Assembly: GCA_017882245.1 (NCBI GenBank)
Contig: JADGPV010000122.1
Span: 1-6,463, forward strand
Source: Bacteroidales bacterium
GTDB taxonomy: Bacteria; Bacteroidota; Bacteroidia; Bacteroidales; VadinHA17
Reading direction: 5' to 3'
DNA length: 6,463 bases
Below the pieces are notes generated by a model. The model saw nothing but the letters and a program-made list of their open reading frames with translations, was not told where the DNA came from and searched no databases. Made by a program: the position numbers and the translations under genes. How positions within the stretch are numbered: the first letter of the stretch is position 1; each line of letters begins with the position of its first letter. Below are positions 1-5,975 of this stretch, piece by piece.

Positions 1-309
1 GGATCAGTTCTTCAGGATGTGTTTTCAACACCGGCGATGGTGGCACTCATGATACAGACAGCGATGAAAGCCGTGGAAGCATGTCTTGATGAGGGAGAGG
101 GCACTGTAGGAACAGAGATCAGCGTTAAGCACCTTAAAACAACCACGGTAGGCAAAATTGTGACATGCACTGCCACTTTACAGGAGGTCGACGGTAAAAG
201 ACTTCTTTTTCATGTCGAAGCGAGCGACGACACGGGAAAGATCGGAGAAGGCCATCATGAAAGATTAATCATCAGCAATGAAAAGTTCATGGCCAAAATA
301 AAGAAGTAA
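1..309 (+). CDS. Hot-dog fold thioesterase, FlK-like (5' truncated)
   Basis: This is the 3' part of a small acyl-CoA thioesterase of the family containing fluoroacetyl-CoA thioesterase FlK. The reading frame is open from base 1 and gives 102 residues. The GTG at 19 is probably an internal valine, because the preceding codons already encode family-like sequence, so the true start lies upstream. Counting from the first codon, visible landmarks are STPAM (9-13), TVGTE (35-39), VKH (42-44), EVDGKRL (62-68) and GEGHHER (82-88). T10, G37, H44 and R88 fall at exactly the spacing of FlK Thr42, Gly69, His76 and Arg120 as I recall them. The position equivalent to the catalytic Glu50 is Ile18, so the active site is atypical. 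The stop overlaps the engB start by one base (TAATG), suggesting translational coupling. The substrate cannot be inferred; it is probably an acyl-CoA. Confidence 0.8.
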   Translation, partial: GSVLQDVFSTPAMVALMIQTAMKAVEACLDEGEGTVGTEISVKHLKTTTVGKIVTCTATLQEVDGKRLLFHVEASDDTGKIGEGHHERLIISNEKFMAKIKK

Positions 310-917
310 TGATTATCAGGTCAGCCTCCTATGTCACCAGCAGTGCAAAGTTCACCCAATTACCGCCGCCTGATCTGCCCGAGTATGCTTTCATAGGCAG
401 ATCAAACGTCGGCAAATCGTCATTGATCAACATGCTTGTCTCAAGGAAAGGCCTTGCAAAGATATCCGGGAGTCCGGGGAAGACCCATACCATCAACCAC
501 TTCCTGATAAATGAGAGCTGGTACCTGGTTGATCTCCCGGGTTACGGCTATGCCCGTGTCTCACAGAAGATGAGGGCCGAATGGGACAGGCTTATCAAGG
601 CATATATTACCCTTCGCGAAAGCCTGATCTCCCTCTTTGTGCTTATTGATGCACGGCATGAGCCAATGCTCTCCGACCTTGCGTTCATGGAAAGGCTGGC
701 TCTGAGCGGTGTGCCTTTTGCCAGGGTCTTCACAAAGACAGACAAGGTTGGGCCCCGGGAGGCGGAGAAGAATAAAATCCTTCATGACAGAAAAATGCTG
801 GAAACCTGGGAGAGCCTTCCCCCAACATTCTTCACATCTGCCACAAAAGGTACCGGCAGGGATGAACTGCTGGATTACATAAAAGAGACCATGATATTTT
901 ATAAAAGGGAAAAATGA
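309..917 (+). CDS. engB: Ribosome biogenesis GTPase EngB/YsxC (YihA family)
   Basis: A 202-residue TRAFAC-class GTPase, the usual length of the EngB/YsxC/YihA family, which acts in the cytoplasm in late 50S subunit assembly. All G motifs are present: G1/P-loop GRSNVGKSS at 30-38, switch I region GKTHTINHF at 57-65, G3 DLPGYGYA at 75-82, G4 TKTDK at 142-146 and G5 SATKGTG at 177-183. The DLPGYGYA form of G3 is characteristic of EngB, as distinct from Era or Der. The ATG start overlaps the thioesterase stop by one base and no Shine-Dalgarno sequence is visible, so coupled translation is likely. The gene ends in a TGA about 60 bases before the preferred prs start. Family assignment is very secure; the role comes from family knowledge. 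Confidence 0.97.
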   Translation: MIIRSASYVTSSAKFTQLPPPDLPEYAFIGRSNVGKSSLINMLVSRKGLAKISGSPGKTHTINHFLINESWYLVDLPGYGYARVSQKMRAEWDRLIKAYITLRESLISLFVLIDARHEPMLSDLAFMERLALSGVPFARVFTKTDKVGPREAEKNKILHDRKMLETWESLPPTFFTSATKGTGRDELLDYIKETMIFYKREK

Positions 918-932
918 TTTGACCATTAATAT

Positions 933-940
933 TATTTTTG
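933..940 (+). promoter_or_regulatory. Probable promoter -7 box upstream of prs
   Basis: The sequence TAttTTTG matches the Bacteroidetes -7 consensus TAnnTTTG exactly and lies in the engB-prs gap, 36 bases before the preferred prs ATG. No TTTG -33 element sits at the usual distance: the nearest, at 918-921, leaves only 11 bases of spacer. The call therefore rests on the -7 box alone. Confidence 0.35.
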
Positions 941-976
941 CATCAACGTTCTGTAAAAATACCTAACACCTCCCAT

Positions 977-1915
977 ATGATCGGCAGAGCTCCTTTTAAA
1001 ATCTTTTCGTGCACTTCTTCACTTAGCATATCTGAAAAAATCGCGGACCATCTCGGCATCGAGCTGGGGAAAAGTTCGCTTTTAAGCTTCAGTGACGGCG
1101 AGTTTCAGACATGCTTTGATGAGTCTGTCAGGGGCTGTCACGTTTTCATCATACAGTCGACCAACCCGCCGGCAGAAAACCTGATGGAACTCCTGCTGAT
1201 GATTGATGCTGCCAAGAGAGCCTCAGCGTACAAGGTCAATGCCGTGATACCCTATTACGGTTTTGCAAGGCAGGACCGGAAGGACAGGCCGAGGGTCTCT
1301 CTCGGCGCCAAGCTCACTGCCGACATGCTGACAAAGGCCGGTGTCGACCGCATAATTACCATGGATCTTCACGCCGATCAGATACAGGGTTTCTTTGATG
1401 TACCCGTTGATCACCTCTTCGGTTCGGCTCTCTTCGCTCCTTTTATCAAGAACCTCCAGCTGCCAAACCTTACTGTTTCAGCCCCTGATATGGGCGGATC
1501 AAAACGGGCCAACGCCTACGCCCGTTATCTGCAGAGTGAGATGGTGCTCTGTTACAAGCTGAGGAAGAAACCCAACATTGTTGAGGAGATCTCAGTCCTG
1601 GGCGAGGTTGAAGGGCGGCATGTTGTAATCATTGATGACCTTGTTGATACGGCTGGCACTCTCACCTTTGCTGCAACGGTAATGAAAGATCGCGGAGCGC
1701 TCAGTGTCAGGGCTGTGGCAACACACCCGGTACTGTCAGGAGACGCCATAGAGAAAATAGATGCTTCGCCTCTTGAGGAAGTGGTGGTGACTGACAGCAT
1801 ACCCCTGACCAAACACTCGCCAAAAATAAAAGTACTCTCCATCGGAGAGATATTCGCCGAGGCAATAAAAGCCGTCTATACCAACAGTTCAATCAGCACA
1901 GGTTTTGTTTTCTAA
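977..1915 (+). CDS. prs: Ribose-phosphate pyrophosphokinase (PRPP synthetase)
   Basis: Class I PRPP synthetase. It transfers pyrophosphate from ATP to ribose 5-phosphate, giving PRPP for purine, pyrimidine, NAD, histidine and tryptophan synthesis in the cytoplasm. With the ATG at 977 the protein has 312 residues, the normal family length. Visible motifs are FSDGEF (38-43), the ATP-binding YYGFARQDRKD (93-103), DLHADQIQGFF (130-140), the pyrophosphate loop SAPDMGGSKRA (168-178), catalytic flexible loop residues K194 and R196, and the PRPP-binding VVIIDDLVDTAGTL (216-229). An upstream in-frame TTG at 938 would add 13 residues. I reject it because that TTG forms part of a promoter -7 box and family members begin close to the RAPFKIFS segment. 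No Shine-Dalgarno sequence precedes either start. The last codons overlap the -33 element of the rplY promoter. Confidence 0.96.
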   Translation: MIGRAPFKIFSCTSSLSISEKIADHLGIELGKSSLLSFSDGEFQTCFDESVRGCHVFIIQSTNPPAENLMELLLMIDAAKRASAYKVNAVIPYYGFARQDRKDRPRVSLGAKLTADMLTKAGVDRIITMDLHADQIQGFFDVPVDHLFGSALFAPFIKNLQLPNLTVSAPDMGGSKRANAYARYLQSEMVLCYKLRKKPNIVEEISVLGEVEGRHVVIIDDLVDTAGTLTFAATVMKDRGALSVRAVATHPVLSGDAIEKIDASPLEEVVVTDSIPLTKHSPKIKVLSIGEIFAEAIKAVYTNSSISTGFVF

Positions 1916-1933
1916 CCTTTTTCGCTATATTTG
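1904..1933 (+). promoter_or_regulatory. Bacteroidetes-type promoter for rplY
   Basis: A TTTG at 1904-1907 (-33 element) is followed by an 18-base spacer and TATATTTG at 1926-1933, a perfect match to the -7 consensus TAnnTTTG. Spacing falls in the range described for Bacteroidetes primary-sigma promoters. The -33 element lies within the last codons of prs. A transcript starting about seven bases after the -7 box would have a leader of roughly 75-80 bases before rplY, so rplY, pth and the S4 gene can be transcribed separately from prs. Confidence 0.65.
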
Positions 1934-1970
1934 CAGGCCAAATTTTTAAAAACGTCAAACGTGTAATGGG

Positions 1971-1991
1971 AGGTTACCGGGCAAGTAACCT
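1971..1991 (+). promoter_or_regulatory. Leader hairpin upstream of rplY
   Basis: AGGTTAC (1971-1977) pairs perfectly with GTAACCT (1985-1991) around the 7-base loop CGGGCAA. A flanking G-U pair (1970/1992) could extend the stem. It lies in the inferred rplY leader, 26 bases before the ATG. No T-run follows, so it is not an intrinsic terminator. A role in controlling L25 synthesis is possible but unproven. Confidence 0.4.
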
Positions 1992-2017
1992 TGAGTAGCA
2001 CAACAAATTAAAGACTG

Positions 2018-2698
2018 ATGAAGACCATTGAGATCAAAGCCTCCTCACGCGATCATTTCGGAAAAAAAAGTTCAAACGCCCTGCGTGCTGAAGGCAACGT
2101 ACCCTGCGTAATGTACGGAGGAAAAGAGAACAGGCATTTCTTTGCACATGAAAACGCCTTTCGAGGAATAGTGTATACCCCGGATGTTTTTCTTATTGAT
2201 ATAGTTATTGACGGAACGACCTATAATGCAGTAATGAAAGATCTGCAGTTCCACCCGGTGACCGATAAGCTTCTACATATCGATTTCATACAGGTAGATG
2301 AAACCAAACCCGTAATTGTTGACCTTCCTATCAGGATAACCGGTGAATCGGCCGGTGTTAAAGCAGGCGGTAAACTCAATATCAAGCGCAGAACACTGAA
2401 GGTTAAGGGAATGGTAAATGACATCCCTGAACATCTTACAGTTGACATCACTAACCTGGAGATAGGGCAATCAGTAAAGATCGGCGAAATCTCATACGAT
2501 AAGCTCGAGATCATTGACAACAAACGTGCTATGATAGTTGGTGTTGCAGTATCACGAGTTGCACTTAAGGAAGAGGAAGTTGCTCCGGTTGAAGGAGCTG
2601 AAGTACCTGCTGAAGGAGCTGAAGCACCTGCAGGTGAGAAGGAAGAGGCAGGTAAAAAGGAAAAAGATGGCGGACATAAAGAGCCCAGCCACAAATAG
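2018..2698 (+). CDS. rplY: 50S ribosomal protein L25/general stress protein Ctc
   Basis: L25 binds 5S rRNA in the central protuberance of the 50S subunit. The 226-residue protein is the long Ctc/TL5 form. Residues 1 to about 93 are the 5S-binding L25 domain, with landmarks NVPCVMYGG (27-35) and DLQFHPVTDKLLHIDF (75-90). Residues of about 98-182 form the TL5 C-terminal beta domain, with KAGGKLNIKRR (115-125). Beyond residue 184 is a low-complexity Glu/Ala/Pro then Lys/Gly tail of some 42 residues, including a duplicated seven-residue unit. The ATG is preceded by a leader with a promoter and hairpin but no Shine-Dalgarno sequence. pth follows eight bases after the stop, so the two are probably cotranscribed. 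Family assignment is secure; the function of the tail is unknown. Confidence 0.96.
   Translation: MKTIEIKASSRDHFGKKSSNALRAEGNVPCVMYGGKENRHFFAHENAFRGIVYTPDVFLIDIVIDGTTYNAVMKDLQFHPVTDKLLHIDFIQVDETKPVIVDLPIRITGESAGVKAGGKLNIKRRTLKVKGMVNDIPEHLTVDITNLEIGQSVKIGEISYDKLEIIDNKRAMIVGVAVSRVALKEEEVAPVEGAEVPAEGAEAPAGEKEEAGKKEKDGGHKEPSHK
2588..2629 (+). repeat. Two-copy 21-base tandem repeat in rplY tail
   Basis: Two adjacent 21-base units, 2588-2608 and 2609-2629, match at 19 of 21 positions. They encode VEGAEVP and AEGAEAP at residues 191-204 of L25. Both differences are T-to-C changes. This is a recent-looking in-frame duplication within the disordered acidic tail. Confidence 0.85.
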
Positions 2699-2706
2699 TT
2701 AATACC

Positions 2707-3315
2707 TTGAAATATCTTATCGCCGGTCTTGGCAACATAGGCGAAGAGTATAAAAACACACGACATAATGTCGGATTTATGGTATTGGATGCTGCCGCAG
2801 CTGCATCCAATACCTCTTTTATTGATCGCCGTTACGGCTTCGTCACCGAGATGAAATACAAAAATGCCTCTGTGATCCTTCTTAAACCCTCGACTCTTAT
2901 GAACAGAAGCGGCAACGCTGTGCGCTACTGGATGCAGAAGGAAAATATAATCCCTGAAAATTTGCTGGTTATCGCAGATGATATCGCCATACCTACAGGC
3001 AGCATCCGTCTCAGGGCAAAGGGAAGCCCCGGAGGACATAACGGTCTGGCAAGCATAAGCGAGGTGTTCGGAACAGATGATTATGCCAGATTGCGCATCG
3101 GTATCGGAAATAACTTCAGCAGAGGCGGACAAATCAGCTATGTTCTCGGCGAATGGACTGAGGACGAGCTCCAGGTAATAAAAAAGAGACTCCCCCTGGC
3201 AATTGAAATGATCAGATCATTCGTCACTGCAGGATGCGAACTTACCATGACAACCTACAATAAAGCTGGTAAAAAACCGGTCGATGACGACACAGACGGG
3301 GGAAAGAATAGATAA
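2707..3315 (+). CDS. pth: Peptidyl-tRNA hydrolase
   Basis: Pth cleaves the ester bond of peptidyl-tRNAs dropped by ribosomes, recycling tRNA in the cytoplasm. The 202-residue product has the family hallmarks: KYLIAGLGNIGEEY at the N-terminus with N10, TRHNVGF with catalytic H20, KPSTLMNRSG with N66, the aspartate pair DDI at 91-92, and SPGGHNGL (107-114) with N112. The start is TTG, chosen because family members begin exactly at M-K-Y-L-I and no ATG or GTG lies nearby in frame. It sits eight bases after rplY. Residues 25-36, including a run of five alanines, are encoded by a strong inverted repeat. The C-terminal tail after about residue 186 (KAGKKPVDDD...) exceeds the usual end and overlaps the next gene by 32 bases. 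Confidence 0.95.
   Translation: MKYLIAGLGNIGEEYKNTRHNVGFMVLDAAAAASNTSFIDRRYGFVTEMKYKNASVILLKPSTLMNRSGNAVRYWMQKENIIPENLLVIADDIAIPTGSIRLRAKGSPGGHNGLASISEVFGTDDYARLRIGIGNNFSRGGQISYVLGEWTEDELQVIKKRLPLAIEMIRSFVTAGCELTMTTYNKAGKKPVDDDTDGGKNR
2781..2823 (+). repeat. Strong inverted repeat plus T-rich run inside pth (terminator-like)
   Basis: GGTATTGGATGC (2781-2792) is perfectly complementary to GCATCCAATACC (2803-2814). Inside, after one T-T mismatch, two more pairs close a CGCA tetraloop, giving a 34-base hairpin. It is followed directly by a T-rich run, seven T in nine bases at 2815-2823. This is the shape of an intrinsic terminator, yet it lies 74 bases into an intact pth frame, where it encodes residues 25-36. 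The structure is plain in the sequence. Whether it terminates or attenuates transcription, binds a protein or is accidental is unknown. Confidence 0.6.
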
Positions 3316-3664
3316 ATTTCTCTGGACAGTAAGGATCTTCAAATCCCGCAGCGCAGCAACCGAGGCATGCCGGAAAGGCAGGATCATGGTCGCAGGGCAG
3401 CCGGTCAAACCTGCTCACATGGTCAGCGAAGGGTCGACAATCATCGTAAGAAAACCACCTGTGACCTATACTTATCTCGTTACCGGGTTGCCACGAAACA
3501 GAGTGGGAGCAAAACTTGTCAGTGAATATATAAGAGACCTAACTCCGGAGGATGAAAAGAACAGGATCAAACCTGAAAGCGGTCAGTTCTTCGGATACAG
3601 ACCGCACGGCAGCGGACGCCCCACAAAGAGAGAAAGACGGGATATCGATAGCTTCCTTGAATGA
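3284..3664 (+). CDS. S4-domain RNA-binding protein, Hsp15-like
   Basis: A 126-residue protein with an N-terminal S4 RNA-binding domain at about 8-55 (RIDKFLWTVRIFKSRS at 8-23, the KGRIMVAG strand at 31-38), then VRKPPVTYTY and NRVGAKLV, and a basic tail GSGRPTKRERRDID at 109-122. This is the architecture of heat-shock protein 15 (HslR), which in E. coli binds stalled 50S subunits carrying peptidyl-tRNA. The ATG at 3284 lies inside the end of pth, overlapping it by 32 bases in another frame. The next in-frame ATG falls inside the S4 domain, so 3284 is the only sensible start. Coupling to pth fits a shared role in handling peptidyl-tRNA. The family call is secure; the exact Hsp15 function is inferred. 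Confidence 0.9.
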   Translation: MTTQTGERIDKFLWTVRIFKSRSAATEACRKGRIMVAGQPVKPAHMVSEGSTIIVRKPPVTYTYLVTGLPRNRVGAKLVSEYIRDLTPEDEKNRIKPESGQFFGYRPHGSGRPTKRERRDIDSFLE

Positions 3665-3830
3665 TCTTAAAGCATGCACAGGGCAGGGTAGTATAAATAC
3701 CTAAAAATGCCCGGATCTTCTTAAGAATTACTGATATTGAATTCACGGGGGAAAATCTTTTTCTAACTTCGATAGTCGGGAAGACAGAACTTTCCGTTTT
3801 TCAGGATCGTAGAAGACAAGTTGTTCAGGT
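3665..3830. other. Intergenic gap, no strong signal
   Basis: A 166-base gap separates the translation cluster from the acyltransferase operon. It contains a 10-base palindrome TTCTTAAGAA (3718-3727) and a near-match to the -7 box, TAacTTcG (3764-3771), with one mismatch and no well-spaced TTTG. A promoter for the downstream genes would be expected here, but I cannot place it with confidence. No intrinsic terminator and no ORF is evident. Confidence 0.5.
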
Positions 3831-5159
3831 ATGGGAAAGGATAATATTGAGAAGTATGATTTCTTCTATCTGCTTCTGAAGAAATATACTGAGTTCTGGC
3901 ACAACAATATTTTCTACCGGAAGATCATTGTCTACGGCAAGGATAATCTGGATTTCTCAGTACCTACTATCCTGGCTCCCAATCATCAGAATGCGCTCAT
4001 GGATGCCCTGGCTGTCATCTGCACGCTTGACAGACAGCTGGTGTTTCTCGCAAGGGCCGATATCTTCAAAAAGAAACTTGTTGCACGCTTCCTTTACCGG
4101 ATTAAAATACTGCCCGTGTACAGGATCAGGGATGGTTTTGAAACCCTGAAACAAAATGATGATACCTTCCGCGACACTCTCAGGGTCATGGAACACCGCA
4201 ATGGGGTAGTTATTCTTCCTGAAGGAAGTCATGACGTTTACAGAAAACTCAGGCAGCTGAAAAAAGGTATATGCCGGATAGCCTTTCAGACAGCAGAAGC
4301 CTCTGATTACAAAAAAGAGATAAATGTCGTTCCTGTCGGACTTGAATATTCGCACTACTGGCTCTTCAGGCAGGTGCTCACCGTTGTGTATGGCCATCCG
4401 ATACATGTCTCCGAGTATTATCAGTCACACAGGGATAACCCGAACAGGGCAATAGTTGAACTGCGCGACAGGCTGTCATCCGAGATGAAAAAGGTAATGG
4501 TCCATATAGAGGATGACCAGGATTATGAAGCCATCAATGAGCTGCGAAGCATTATAAACGAGAAATACAATGACAGTATAAAATATCCCAAGCTTTTCCG
4601 TGACAAAAGGCTCGTGAGCAAAGTCAATGAACTTCGTGTAGCAGACCCGGCAGCGTACAGGGAGTTATGCAATGACAGTCTTGCCGTCAGGGATATGGCC
4701 AAACAGCTGAAACTGACCTACCGCCTTCTGAGAAAGAAAAAGCACCCTCTCGGGTGGCTTCTTGCATCATCGCTGTTCCTGCTGGTCACAGTGCCTTTTT
4801 TTCTGATAGGGTTCATTTTAAATATTATCATTTTTAAAGTTTCTGAAATTCAGTCGCTTAAATCAAAAGACCCTGCTTTTATCAGCACGGCAAGATTTGG
4901 GTTCTTCCTTGGACTGGGGTTAGTATTTGCACCTCTTTTTCTGATCCTCGCGTTGATATTAATCAAACCCTGGTGGCTGGGCATTATTGTTTTTTTTCTC
5001 GTGCCAGTGCTTGGAGTTCTTGCATGGAACTGGTCTCTTCTTTTCAGAAGGACAGTAGGAGGATTCAGGATCAGAAGCCTCAGAAGTACGCAGAACCAAG
5101 TCTTTACCAAACTGCGCGAAACTTATGACAACCTTACTCAACGCGTTGCCAAACTCTGA
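3831..5159 (+). CDS. PlsC-type 1-acylglycerophosphate/GPAT-like acyltransferase, membrane-anchored
   Basis: A 442-residue protein with an N-terminal glycerolipid acyltransferase (LPLAT) domain and a C-terminal membrane region. Acyltransferase blocks in order are block I NHQNALMD (51-58), block II PVYRIRDG (95-102), block III ILPEGSHDV (128-136) and block IV VVPVGLEY (166-173). In block I, His52 and Asp58 are five residues apart, not the four of classical PlsC; the same spacing is found in yeast Gat/Sct1-type glycerol-3-phosphate/DHAP acyltransferases. After a charged linker at about 205-305 come three hydrophobic segments, at about 307-335, 355-378 and 382-404. It presumably acylates a glycerophosphate or related lipid acceptor at the inner face of the cytoplasmic membrane; acceptor and acyl donor are not determined. 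The ATG lacks a Shine-Dalgarno sequence. Its stop is two bases from the next start, indicating an operon. Confidence 0.85.
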   Translation: MGKDNIEKYDFFYLLLKKYTEFWHNNIFYRKIIVYGKDNLDFSVPTILAPNHQNALMDALAVICTLDRQLVFLARADIFKKKLVARFLYRIKILPVYRIRDGFETLKQNDDTFRDTLRVMEHRNGVVILPEGSHDVYRKLRQLKKGICRIAFQTAEASDYKKEINVVPVGLEYSHYWLFRQVLTVVYGHPIHVSEYYQSHRDNPNRAIVELRDRLSSEMKKVMVHIEDDQDYEAINELRSIINEKYNDSIKYPKLFRDKRLVSKVNELRVADPAAYRELCNDSLAVRDMAKQLKLTYRLLRKKKHPLGWLLASSLFLLVTVPFFLIGFILNIIIFKVSEIQSLKSKDPAFISTARFGFFLGLGLVFAPLFLILALILIKPWWLGIIVFFLVPVLGVLAWNWSLLFRRTVGGFRIRSLRSTQNQVFTKLRETYDNLTQRVAKL

Positions 5160-5161
5160 TT

Positions 5162-5962
5162 ATGAAAGACTTTTTCTCAGACAGGACAGTGTGGATCACA
5201 GGGGCTTCATCAGGTATAGGTGAGGCGCTGGTTTATGAATTCGTCAGAGGAGGAAGCAGGGTAATAGCCTCATCAAATGACAGCGCTGAGCTTAAAAGAG
5301 TGGCTGAGAGCTGCATCGGAATGAAGGGCAGCATAACTTCCCTGCCCTTCGATCTGTCAGAATCTGCCGGCTTTGATGAGATGGTGGGTGAATTAATTAA
5401 GAAAGAGGGTAAAGTAGACTTATTGCTAAACATAGGCGGTATCAGCCAGAGGGCACTTATAAAAGAAACCCCGCTGTGGCTTGATCGCAGGATCATGGAG
5501 ATAAACTATTTCGGCACCATAGCGCTTACCAAAGCAGTACTTCCTTACATGATCAGTAACGGCGGGGGACATGTCGTTGCAACCAGTTCTATATCAGGAC
5601 GTTTCGGGTTCCCTCTCAGATCAGCCTATTCGGCGTCAAAACAGGCTCTCCACGGTTTCTTTGAGACACTGCTGCTGGAGCACAAAAGTGACAACATAAA
5701 AGTGTCCGTGCTTATTCCCGGAAGGGTAAGAACCAATATCTCATTTCACGCTCTCACGGCCTCAGGCAAAGAGCACGGCAAGCTTGATGAAGGGCTGGCG
5801 GCAGGCATTACACCCGAAAAAGCCGCACAACAGATCATCAGGGGCCTCAGGAAGAATAAAAGAGAGATACCGGTTGGCAGCAAGGAATTGCTGATGCTTA
5901 AAATTAGAAAATACCTGCCTGGCCTTTTCTTCAGGATGGCCGGAAGGATGAAACCAATGTAA
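5162..5962 (+). CDS. Classical short-chain dehydrogenase/reductase (SDR)
   Basis: A 266-residue Rossmann-fold NAD(P)(H)-dependent oxidoreductase. It shows the dinucleotide-binding TGASSGIG (13-20), the D64 region after beta-3 (PFDLSE), an NIGG at 90-93 where most classical SDRs have NNAG, N114 in EINYFG, catalytic S143, and YSASK with Y156 and K160. After the fold comes PGRVRTN (186-192), then a basic C-terminal part with a short hydrophobic stretch (YLPGLFFRMAG) that may touch the membrane, as in DHRS7-type reductases. Such enzymes reduce carbonyl groups on lipid, steroid or sugar substrates; the substrate cannot be read from the sequence. Only two bases separate it from the acyltransferase stop, so the two are almost certainly cotranscribed and translationally coupled. 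The VOC gene starts 13 bases downstream. Confidence 0.88.
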   Translation: MKDFFSDRTVWITGASSGIGEALVYEFVRGGSRVIASSNDSAELKRVAESCIGMKGSITSLPFDLSESAGFDEMVGELIKKEGKVDLLLNIGGISQRALIKETPLWLDRRIMEINYFGTIALTKAVLPYMISNGGGHVVATSSISGRFGFPLRSAYSASKQALHGFFETLLLEHKSDNIKVSVLIPGRVRTNISFHALTASGKEHGKLDEGLAAGITPEKAAQQIIRGLRKNKREIPVGSKELLMLKIRKYLPGLFFRMAGRMKPM

Positions 5963-5975
5963 AAACGGATCTGAT

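Noticed and set aside
19..309. GTG at 19 as the true thioesterase start
   Set aside because: The six codons before it are open and family-like, and the conserved TPAM region would be too near the N-terminus. The gene is cut by the window edge.
1070..1083. AAAAG-TTCG-CTTTT hairpin inside prs
   Set aside because: Only five mostly A-T pairs within coding sequence and no associated signal; expected by chance.
2221..3132. A 303-codon open frame on the - strand, antisense to rplY and pth
   Set aside because: It lies opposite two secure genes, its product is Ser/Ala/Pro-rich low complexity with no recognisable family, and its codons mirror the sense genes. It is a shadow frame.
3718..3727. TTCTTAAGAA palindrome in the gap before the acyltransferase
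   Set aside because: Ten bases of A/T-rich palindrome with no second copy or promoter alignment; too weak to call an operator.
3764..3771. TAacTTcG as a promoter for the acyltransferase operon
   Set aside because: It has one mismatch in the -7 box and no TTTG at 17-23 bases upstream, so I left it as a remark on the gap.
4215..4228. CTTCC-TGAA-GGAAG hairpin in the acyltransferase gene
   Set aside because: A five-base stem over the conserved block III codons; explained by coding and chance.
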